A program made the position numbers and the translations under genes. From Armatimonadota bacterium (lineage in GTDB: Bacteria > Armatimonadota > Hebobacteria > CAIYQO01): a stretch of 6,060 nucleotides of DNA. The stretch lies in the NCBI GenBank assembly GCA_022708765.1, contig JAKIYB010000300.1:1-6060 (forward strand). The letters run 5' to 3'. Within the stretch, counting starts at the first letter, position 1. Each line of letters begins with the position of its first letter. The notes beneath the pieces are model-generated. The model was not told the origin of the DNA, did not search any database, and saw nothing but the letters and a program-made list of their open reading frames with translations. Positions 1 through 6,060 of this stretch are shown in pieces.

Positions 1-1700
1 GTCTCCTTTGGCGGCCAGTAGTCGTCATCCCAGGCGCGCTGGGCGATGAAGGCGCCATACGCTTTGATTTTCGCTCGCATTTGCGGGTCCATGCCGGGGG
101 TGGCCATCGCCGCTTCCCAGATGGGCATGGTGCTGAACATGTGCAGGCTGGCGTGGAACCAGTTCATGCTGCCATGCGTGCGGGCATCCAGCGTGCCGTC
201 AACAATCCCCTTTAACTGATCGTGCGCCTGCTTGGCCATCTGCTCAGGCGTGCCGCCCTTTTTGTAGATGGCGGGGATACTGCCGTGACTTAACTGCGAA
301 GCGGGGGCCATCTGCACGCGCGCCTGCATGCCGGCCAGGTCACCGGCCTTGCAGAAGAGGCGCGGCCAGGCGTTCTTCGGCTCTTCCCAGTCGAAGGACC
401 AGTCCTTGATCTTGTCCAGCGGGTAGCGCGCGTATTTCAAGTGCGCCTTGAAAGCGGCGGGCCACTCCGTGCTGGTCTTCGCCGGTAGGCTGGTCTGCGG
501 CTCAACGGTGAGCAGCCACTGGCGCGAACCCAGGCAGATGGGGCCAATGACCTGCAGGTCTTTCGTCGCCGGCTTCGCCCAGATCGCCAGGTCGTTGAAG
601 CCGGTGATCTGCTTGATCCACGGTTCCGGCGTCGGGTTGAGATTCGGATTCACGTTGCGGCTGGCGCGTCCGCTTGAGATGGAGACGGCGGGCAGGTTCG
701 GGTTCGCGTCATTGTACGCGGTGTAGGCGTGTGAGTAGTTGCTGAACGAGTTCAACCAGAAGCCGGCGATGCGATTCACGCGCTCATCCGTCTCGTAAGT
801 CAGCGGCACGAAGGCACGGCCTGACTCCACGTGCATCAACGGATTTCCCTGGGCATCTACCCCGTATTTGGGGTGAGAGACGCGACCGCCCACCCATTGA
901 GCCTGGTTCGGCTGCAGACCGTCTTTCAACGAGAAGACGAGGTTCGCACGGGGATAGTCACTATTCGCCACCCCAAGGTGCCCGCTGTCCGACAGCGACC
1001 ACCACTCCCAGGTGGAAGCGTCGGCGTCGTTGTCGTATTTCAACATCGCATACTTGCCGCCGGGGTTCAGGTCCATCGTCTCGTCAATGATGGCGGTGGG
1101 CTGACCGGCGATCACCCGCGCGGTAAAACGATAGTGCTTGTCGCCTTCGAAGGTATACTCCACCGTGGCTTCCGCGAAGAGCGGACCGGAGGCGGTAACG
1201 ATGGTTCTCCCGTTCAGCACTTTCAGTGGCGCATCCAACTTGCTTTTCCCGATCCATTCACCTTGCCCCAATTGGATACCCTGGATTGGACCGGGCACGC
1301 GGTCAGCGGGCTGGCCCGCATCGTATAAGTCGAATCTCGATTGCAGGCGCAGTGCCATCACACCGGAATCGAGCACCAGATGCTCAAGCGTCTGATGCGC
1401 TGAGGCTACCCGCTCTACAATAAATGCGGATTTCCCAGGCGCGATGGTGAAGGTCAGTTCCCCATCCGCCGGTAGCGTCACCAGCAGGTAGATCCGTCCA
1501 TCCTTCACCTGATATGGTACCGATGTCCCGGCGGCATCCGTCACGACTAGCCCTTCCGCCTTCACCAGTTCGGCGTCTAGCGGATAGCTGACAAGTTCAT
1601 CCGTCCACGTGTGTCCCAGATACTCTTTTAGATGAATTTTTTGCGTGGCGGCGGCGAAGACGCCAGCGATAATAAGCAGCAGGAGGCTGGTTATGCGCAT
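1..1700 (-). CDS. Secreted heparinase II/III-like protein, paralogue of the upstream gene (gene B, 3' end outside window)
   Basis: I translated this frame from the ATG at 1698-1700 to the left edge: 566 full codons without a stop, so the gene is real and continues beyond the window. The protein begins MRITSLLLLIIAGVFAAA, a typical signal peptide with likely cleavage after the alanine run and no lipobox cysteine, so it should be exported. The start is fixed by a strong Shine-Dalgarno at 1707-1714. It aligns along its whole visible length with gene A; by eye 46 of 63 residues match in the segment beginning LKEYLGH. Shared blocks include STWEWW, DLNPGG, PICLGSR, the Trp-rich block starting LDKIKDW, GDLAGMQARV and WEAAMATP. 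The visible part covers the unassigned N-terminal region and the start of the helical region. It stops just before the segment that in gene A holds the candidate catalytic residues, so activity cannot be judged. The polysaccharide-lyase-like call rests on homology to gene A and is inference. Confidence 0.88.
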   Translation of the reverse strand, partial: MRITSLLLLIIAGVFAAATQKIHLKEYLGHTWTDELVSYPLDAELVKAEGLVVTDAAGTSVPYQVKDGRIYLLVTLPADGELTFTIAPGKSAFIVERVASAHQTLEHLVLDSGVMALRLQSRFDLYDAGQPADRVPGPIQGIQLGQGEWIGKSKLDAPLKVLNGRTIVTASGPLFAEATVEYTFEGDKHYRFTARVIAGQPTAIIDETMDLNPGGKYAMLKYDNDADASTWEWWSLSDSGHLGVANSDYPRANLVFSLKDGLQPNQAQWVGGRVSHPKYGVDAQGNPLMHVESGRAFVPLTYETDERVNRIAGFWLNSFSNYSHAYTAYNDANPNLPAVSISSGRASRNVNPNLNPTPEPWIKQITGFNDLAIWAKPATKDLQVIGPICLGSRQWLLTVEPQTSLPAKTSTEWPAAFKAHLKYARYPLDKIKDWSFDWEEPKNAWPRLFCKAGDLAGMQARVQMAPASQLSHGSIPAIYKKGGTPEQMAKQAHDQLKGIVDGTLDARTHGSMNWFHASLHMFSTMPIWEAAMATPGMDPQMRAKIKAYGAFIAQRAWDDDYWPPKE

Positions 1701-1706
1701 GGGAGT

Positions 1707-1714
1707 TCCCCTTT
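1707..1714 (-). promoter_or_regulatory. Ribosome binding site of gene B
   Basis: AAAGGGGA on the minus strand lies six bases upstream of gene B's ATG and fills about half of the 17-bp gap after gene A's stop codon. There is no room for a promoter or terminator in this gap, which supports co-transcription of A and B, with B translated from its own site. Confidence 0.8.
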
Positions 1715-1717
1715 CGA

Positions 1718-4700
1718 TTATTCTAGAATCAGCGTATGTTCCCCGGCGGGGATAACAATTGTGAGAATGCCTTTGCGCAGTGTAGAGCGCACGGGCTTGC
1801 CATCCAGCCGGATTTTCCTATGTGGATAGCGTCCGCTGAAGGTCAGTGTCTGCGTCGGGCCATTAGTTTGCACGGTCAGGCGTTTGCCGTCATGCGCAAG
1901 GCTGGCGGCGGCTCCGCTGCGCAGGATTGTGCCGTTCAGCATGACGCTGCCGGCGTCCGAGAGCATCGCTATCGCGCTATTCGGCGTGACGCGCAGGTAT
2001 CCTGCCGTGCCGGTGAAGGCGATGTTCCCGGCACGGTAATTGACTGTGCGCGGAGTAAGGAAGGCGTAATCGGTGATGCCGGGAAGCGCTACTTTCACGC
2101 CGTCTCCATCCGCCAGCGAAGTGAAGGTAGGCATCGGTTCGTCGGGCCGGCGCGGGTAAAGCACGGTGAGGAACGGTTTGCCGTCCGGTTGGGAAACGCG
2201 CAGGCAAAGTTGCCGTTCACCTCCCCAGTTCTTATGCTCGAATTGCCAGGCGCTGAGCACGGGCTTCACCGGCTGCGCGATGTAGAACTCCATATCCACG
2301 CCGAACTGTCCGGTCGCGCGCGCGCGATTGCCTTCCAGTTTCAGATCGGTGGCCATCACCCAGAAGCTGGCGGTGGGAGGCGGGCAGGCGTCCTGAAAAT
2401 CGTCGCGGATGAGGAAATAGACGGGTCCCGCTTCCCCCAGTGTTTTCGCGAAGAGCACGCGACGCTCCCAGGCGAAGTTCGCCGGCGTCGTATGCACCAA
2501 CTGGTTCGGATCGCCCTTCTTCGCTGCCGCGGTGTCCGGCAGGTGCGGTTCGATGCTGAGGGTCTGAATCTCGCTGCGCCCCTGCAGGTAATCACCCGCT
2601 GGCAGCGAGGCATATCGCTGGATCGTCCCGAACGCATCCTGTGGCGCCATGCCAGGGCCGAAGAATTCCGCCTTGCTCGTCCACGGTTCGTGGGTGTGCT
2701 CGAAGTAGGTCATCCCCTTATAAAAGCAGCCGTCTTTGCCGTTGCCGGGACACGGTTTCAACGGACCTTCCTGGAAATCCCACCCGACGCGGTTGTGATA
2801 CACCACCTGGTCGGTGCTCGGCGAATACATCGAACCCCAGTCCAGCATCAACGGCGCGCCCTTGGCGAAGAGGCTGAAGGCGCCCTGGTCGTACTGAAAG
2901 TGGTCCACGGCGTATTTCGTCTGCCGGTACGCGAACCACGTCTCCCGCGGCCGGCCGTCGCGCAGGATGGCGCCGTATCCGGGATACCAGCGGCTGCGCA
3001 GATCCGGCTCCGCGGGAGGCGTGGCGCGATTGCAGAGCATCGCCGCCGGAACGAAGGCGCCGCCGGCGGGATTATCCATGCGCGCGGACATCGTGCGCAG
3101 CGCGCCAGCCAACGGGTTATTCACCCCGGCGTAACCAAGGGCGAGGATGTCGAGGATCCCGGTGGTCTGCGTGCGCGAGGTATGGCCCAGCGGCCACATA
3201 TTCACGCGGTTTTTCGCATTCGGATCGAGTTTCGCCCCCATCGGCAGCCCCTCCGCAGGCCCGCCCATCGGCGAGCGCGGATCAGGCGGAGTAAGGATGT
3301 CAATCATGAACTGGCCATATTTCCGCAGGCGCGGATCATCCTTGAAAGCATCGAAATCGCCGCCGTATTTCAGCGCCAGCGCCATGTAAAGGATGGGCTC
3401 GAGGCTGGCTCCCAGGTAGCTGGGGCAGGAGATGCCGGCGCCATCCTCGGAGATGAGCGGCCGCAGGTTGCCCTCCAGGTAGGCTTTGCTGCGTGCGGTC
3501 CAGGCGGCGAAGCGTGGATGGCCCGCCATACCCATAGCGGCCATCACGCGCCCCGTGCAGGCCAGCGTGCCCATGTTGATGGAGCCCCACCCCAGATTCG
3601 CCTCTTTTTCCGGCCAGTAGTCTTCATCCCAGATGCGATGGGCGATGAAGGCGCCGTAGGCCTTAATGCGCGCGCGAGTTTTCGGATCAAGGTCCGGCGT
3701 AGCCATCGCCGCCTCCCAGACGGGGATCATGCGGATGGTATCCAGGCTGATGCGGAACCAGTTGACGCCGCTGAAACCGTCATCACCGAGCGAGGATTTC
3801 ACGACCCGGCCGAGTGTCTCGATGGCAAACTTCGCTTCCTGCTCCGTCGTGCCGCCGGGTTTGTAGATGGGCGACATCATCCAGTGGTCCTGCATTGGCT
3901 TGCTGGCCGCTCCCACGCGCGCCTGCATGCCGACCAGGTCGCCGGCCAGGCAGAAGAGACGCGGCCAGGCGTCCTTTGGCTCCGGCCAGTCGAAGGCCCA
4001 GTCCTTGATTTTATCCAGCGGGTAGCGGCCGTATTTCAGGATCGTCATGAAGGCGGCAGGCATGCGCGGATCGCCCTTCGGGTGGAGCGCCGCCTGCGGC
4101 TCGATGGTGAGCAACCACTCGCGCGAGCCCAGACAGATGGGCGCGACAACCTGCAGGTCCTTCTGCGTTGTGGTGCAGATGCGCAGGTCATTCGTGGCGG
4201 TGACCATCTTCACCCAGGGCTGCGGCGGGGTCACCAGCGTGGGATTGATGTTGCGGCTGGGGCGGCCGGTGGTGAAGGAGATGACCGGCTTCGCGGCGTC
4301 GCCCTCACGCAGAATGGCGAAGTATTGCGAGTAGTCGGCGAATGAGTTCACCCACCAACCGGTAAGCCGGTTAAACTCTTCGTTCAATTCGTAAGTCAGC
4401 GGCGCATACGCTTCAGTTTCATAGTTGCCCCAGGCCGTCCACGGTTTCCCCTGCGCGTCCACGCCTTTACGCGGTTGGGAGGCCTGCGAGCCGCGCCAGC
4501 GGCACTGGTTCGGCTCCAGCCCATCATAGAAGGAGAAGACGGCATTCGCCGGATGACCGCGGCGCGTCTCGACGCCCAGGTGATCGGTATCGTCCTGCGC
4601 CCACCATTCCCAGGTGGAGCGCTCCACGTCATCCTTATACGTCAGAAGCTTATACGCGCCGCCAGGGTTCAGGTCCATCGTCTCATCAATGATGGCGGTG

Positions 4701-5332
4701 GACTGCCGGGCGATCACGCGGGCAGTGAAGGTATAGTGCTTGCCGCCTTCGAAGGTATAGTCCACCATCGCTTCCGCGAAAAGCGGGCCGTGGGCGGTAA
4801 CAGTGGTCTTCGCGGCGATGACCTTCAACGGGGCATCCAGCCAACTCTTCCCGATCCATGGACCCGTTCCCAGCCGCACGCCTTGCAGCGGACCGGGCAC
4901 CTCGGACGCGGACACGCCGGCGGCGGGATAGCGGGGAAACAGCGCCTGCACACGAAGCGCGATGGCGCCGGAGTCAAGCATAACCGCGTCGCCATCTATC
5001 TCGGGCAGTGCCCGCGCGCCTTCAATCGGCGGCGAGGCGTTGGCCTGCGGCTGGATGGTATAGGTGAGTTCTCCGTCGGCGGGCAAGGTCACGAGGAAGT
5101 AAATGCGCCCCTGATGCACCTGAAAGGGCACCGCTTTGCCTGCGGCGTCGGTAACCTTGAGCGCCGGCGCCTTCTCCAGATCCGTTCCCAACGGGTAGCT
5201 TACGAGTTCTTCCATCCACGCGTGTCCCAGGTACTCCTTCAACTGTACAATCTGGGTGGGAACGGGAATGGGTTGCGCCATCGTGAGACCTCCGACGAGG
5301 ATGAGCATGGCCAGTAGACGGCAGACACGCAT
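1718..5332 (-). CDS. Large secreted protein with heparinase II/III-like C-terminal region, putative polysaccharide lyase (gene A)
   Basis: This encodes 1204 residues from the ATG at 5330-5332. An in-frame ATG at 5399-5401 lies inside a hairpin and would put 23 polar residues before the signal peptide, so I reject it; the chosen start has AAAGGA seven bases upstream. Residues 1-19 (MRVCRLLAMLILVGGLTMA) form a signal peptide, pointing to export. Residues ~25-430 are a beta-rich region I do not recognise. A Trp-rich block (~440-475) is followed by a helical stretch (~480-760) with NLGWGSIN at 579 and GISCPSYLG around Tyr639. Then comes KYAVDHFQYDQGAFSLF (806-822) and LDWGSMY (830-836), resembling the His-x-His-x-Asp plus glycine-rich strand signature of heparinase II/III-type lyases, with Gln813 in place of the second His. 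His811, Tyr639 and Asn579 are candidate active-site residues by inference. Family members I know are usually about 600-900 residues, so the N-terminal region is extra. A toroid-fold hydrolase is an alternative. Confidence 0.87.
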   Translation of the reverse strand: MRVCRLLAMLILVGGLTMAQPIPVPTQIVQLKEYLGHAWMEELVSYPLGTDLEKAPALKVTDAAGKAVPFQVHQGRIYFLVTLPADGELTYTIQPQANASPPIEGARALPEIDGDAVMLDSGAIALRVQALFPRYPAAGVSASEVPGPLQGVRLGTGPWIGKSWLDAPLKVIAAKTTVTAHGPLFAEAMVDYTFEGGKHYTFTARVIARQSTAIIDETMDLNPGGAYKLLTYKDDVERSTWEWWAQDDTDHLGVETRRGHPANAVFSFYDGLEPNQCRWRGSQASQPRKGVDAQGKPWTAWGNYETEAYAPLTYELNEEFNRLTGWWVNSFADYSQYFAILREGDAAKPVISFTTGRPSRNINPTLVTPPQPWVKMVTATNDLRICTTTQKDLQVVAPICLGSREWLLTIEPQAALHPKGDPRMPAAFMTILKYGRYPLDKIKDWAFDWPEPKDAWPRLFCLAGDLVGMQARVGAASKPMQDHWMMSPIYKPGGTTEQEAKFAIETLGRVVKSSLGDDGFSGVNWFRISLDTIRMIPVWEAAMATPDLDPKTRARIKAYGAFIAHRIWDEDYWPEKEANLGWGSINMGTLACTGRVMAAMGMAGHPRFAAWTARSKAYLEGNLRPLISEDGAGISCPSYLGASLEPILYMALALKYGGDFDAFKDDPRLRKYGQFMIDILTPPDPRSPMGGPAEGLPMGAKLDPNAKNRVNMWPLGHTSRTQTTGILDILALGYAGVNNPLAGALRTMSARMDNPAGGAFVPAAMLCNRATPPAEPDLRSRWYPGYGAILRDGRPRETWFAYRQTKYAVDHFQYDQGAFSLFAKGAPLMLDWGSMYSPSTDQVVYHNRVGWDFQEGPLKPCPGNGKDGCFYKGMTYFEHTHEPWTSKAEFFGPGMAPQDAFGTIQRYASLPAGDYLQGRSEIQTLSIEPHLPDTAAAKKGDPNQLVHTTPANFAWERRVLFAKTLGEAGPVYFLIRDDFQDACPPPTASFWVMATDLKLEGNRARATGQFGVDMEFYIAQPVKPVLSAWQFEHKNWGGERQLCLRVSQPDGKPFLTVLYPRRPDEPMPTFTSLADGDGVKVALPGITDYAFLTPRTVNYRAGNIAFTGTAGYLRVTPNSAIAMLSDAGSVMLNGTILRSGAAASLAHDGKRLTVQTNGPTQTLTFSGRYPHRKIRLDGKPVRSTLRKGILTIVIPAGEHTLILE
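3600..5332 (-). repeat. 5' half of gene A, diverged tandem copy of 1-1700
   Basis: This stretch aligns collinearly with 1-1700 (gene B). The offset is 3632 bases at the start codons and 3599 at the left edge, because gene A has about 11 extra codons in small insertions. The best-conserved DNA seen is 4665-4759 against 1063-1157, with 12 differences in 95 bases counted by eye. The similarity reflects gene duplication; it is not a mobile repeat, and no target duplications or terminal inverted repeats were seen. Confidence 0.8.
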
Positions 5333-5339
5333 GGATTTA

Positions 5340-5345
5340 TCCTTT
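5340..5345 (-). promoter_or_regulatory. Ribosome binding site of gene A
   Basis: AAAGGA on the minus strand sits seven bases upstream of the ATG at 5330-5332. It decides this start over the in-frame ATG at 5399-5401, which has no comparable site, falls in the hairpin arm and does not begin a signal peptide. Confidence 0.75.
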
Positions 5346-5374
5346 CGGTAGCGATAAACGTTGCACTGAAACGA

Positions 5375-5405
5375 CAGGATGAGCGCCTTGTGAGCGCTCA
5401 TCCTG
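5375..5405 (-). terminator. Perfect 12-bp hairpin after rplY, possible terminator or regulatory stem
   Basis: The arms 5375-5386 (CAGGATGAGCGC on the plus strand) and 5394-5405 are perfect reverse complements around a 7-base loop. In the transcribed direction the stem starts 25 bases after the rplY stop and is followed by TCGTTTCAG, only a weak U-tract. Position and stem strength suit an intrinsic terminator for rplY, but the poor tail leaves open a 5'-UTR structure for gene A (43 bases before its ATG) or a dyad operator. I cannot separate these from sequence alone. Confidence 0.5.
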
Positions 5406-5430
5406 GACTATCATGACAACGGTGGGTTTC

Positions 5431-6060
5431 TTATTCCGTTGCCAATTGCGAATCTTCCTGCTGCTTCTCGCCGGTGAGTTCCGGACCGGTGACGCCTTCA
5501 GCGATCTCGACCGTCTCCGTGACGGTAGTCACGGTGGGAGCGGCGAGAACAGCGATAAGCTGTTCGGGATTCTCTATCTCGCAATTTGGCGGCAATGCCA
5601 ACTGGCTGGCATGCAGGACATCGCCGATGACCATTTCGGAAATATCGTAGGTGAGGTTTGCCGGTACGTCTGACGCGCGGCAACGCAGCGCGATGGAATG
5701 CACCATCTGATCCAGCACGCCGCCGTGCCGAACATCCGTCGGTTCTCCGGCAAGGACGACGGGTACGCTGACATGCACCTGTTCATCCATCGAAACGCGC
5801 TGCAGATCAACACTGAGCACCAGACGCGACAGCGGATTCGTCTGTACCGCTTTGACGAGTGCCGCCCCCGTGTCTTTTCCGTCTACCACCAGGCGTACCA
5901 TCAGTGAACCATACTGCGCCACCGGCACCGTGTGGACAAACTCGGAGACGGATAGCGCAACAGCCTGCGGTTCGCTGTGACCGTAGACGACGGCGGGAAT
6001 CAATCCCTCTCGGCGAAGCCGGCGCGCGGAGGCAGAGCCCACGCGGGCTCGCGACTGCAC
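5431..6060 (-). CDS. rplY: 50S ribosomal protein L25 / general stress protein CTC (5' end outside window)
   Basis: L25/CTC binds the E-loop of 5S rRNA in the large ribosomal subunit. The visible protein, about 210 residues, has the long two-domain CTC form rather than the short ~95-residue enterobacterial L25. Near the N-terminus it carries ARRLRREGLIPAVVYG, a hallmark of the family's RNA-binding domain. The middle has QTNPLSRLVLSVDLQRV and VPVVLAGEPTDVRHGGVL, matching the QrdP...hvDf.rv and VPv...G...gv..GGvl pattern of the family; a Ser stands where a His before VD is common. The C-terminal TL5-type domain follows (DISEMVIGDVLHASQLALP), with an acidic tail after residue ~185. The first visible codon is GTG at the extreme edge. 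Because family members usually have a few residues before this point, the true start is probably about five codons outside the window. It stops with TAA at 5431-5433, 98 bp before gene A. Confidence 0.93.
   Translation of the reverse strand: MQSRARVGSASARRLRREGLIPAVVYGHSEPQAVALSVSEFVHTVPVAQYGSLMVRLVVDGKDTGAALVKAVQTNPLSRLVLSVDLQRVSMDEQVHVSVPVVLAGEPTDVRHGGVLDQMVHSIALRCRASDVPANLTYDISEMVIGDVLHASQLALPPNCEIENPEQLIAVLAAPTVTTVTETVEIAEGVTGPELTGEKQQEDSQLATE

Noticed and set aside
1736..4345. Open frame of 869 codons on the plus strand, opposite gene A
   Set aside because: It is fully antisense to gene A, rich in Arg, His, Ala and Gly without recognisable motifs, and has no convincing start context. 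Gene A has a signal peptide, a paralogue and family motifs. Long antisense frames are common opposite high-GC genes.
4475..5317. Plus-strand open frame of 280 codons
   Set aside because: It is antisense to the 5' part of gene A, shows the same low-information composition and has no domain. A shorter similar frame occurs at 831-1328 opposite the homologous part of gene B, as expected for a shadow of conserved codons.
5330..5401. Upstream in-frame start for gene A at 5399-5401
   Set aside because: It would add 23 residues before a clear signal peptide, lies within the hairpin arm and lacks a good ribosome binding site.
5406..5420. TTGTCA (minus strand) resembling a -35 box upstream of gene A
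   Set aside because: No acceptable -10 element lies 16-18 bases downstream, as that position falls in the GC-rich hairpin stem. I do not call a promoter.
5413..5673. Plus-strand open frame of 86 codons over the rplY 3' end
   Set aside because: It is antisense to the well-supported rplY C-terminal domain, with no recognisable protein features.

Overview
The window is about 60% GC and bacterial. All supported genes lie on the minus strand, so transcription runs from right to left. The order of transcription is: rplY (ribosomal protein L25/CTC, 5' end cut by the right edge), a 98-bp gap with a perfect 12-bp hairpin, a 1204-residue secreted protein (gene A, 1718-5332), a 17-bp gap, and a second secreted protein (gene B, 1-1700) that is a close paralogue of gene A and runs off the left edge.

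The main content is the tandem pair A and B. Both start with a short hydrophobic signal peptide behind a good Shine-Dalgarno sequence, and both carry a long N-terminal region of about 410 residues that I cannot assign to a family. A tryptophan-rich helical segment follows. In gene A this leads into a helical stretch and a C-terminal beta-rich region with a signature resembling heparinase II/III-type polysaccharide lyases (His811-x-Gln-x-Asp815, then a glycine-rich strand and Asp831-Trp-Gly). Gene B is cut before the corresponding region. Gene B is open without a stop for all 566 codons visible. The likely role is cleavage or binding of an acidic or complex polysaccharide outside the cytoplasm; the substrate cannot be read from the sequence.

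A and B are probably co-transcribed, because only 17 bp separate them and that gap is mostly gene B's ribosome binding site. Whether rplY belongs to the same transcript depends on the hairpin at 5375-5405, which looks like a terminator stem but has only a weak U-tract. The ribosomal gene and the secreted enzymes have no evident functional link.

Taxonomy is uncertain. GC content, very large secreted carbohydrate-active proteins and their tandem duplication would suit Armatimonadota, Planctomycetota, Verrucomicrobiota or Acidobacteriota, but no marker here decides. I see no RNA genes, CRISPR arrays, insertion sequences or other mobile elements. The window is fully occupied by the three genes and two short gaps.
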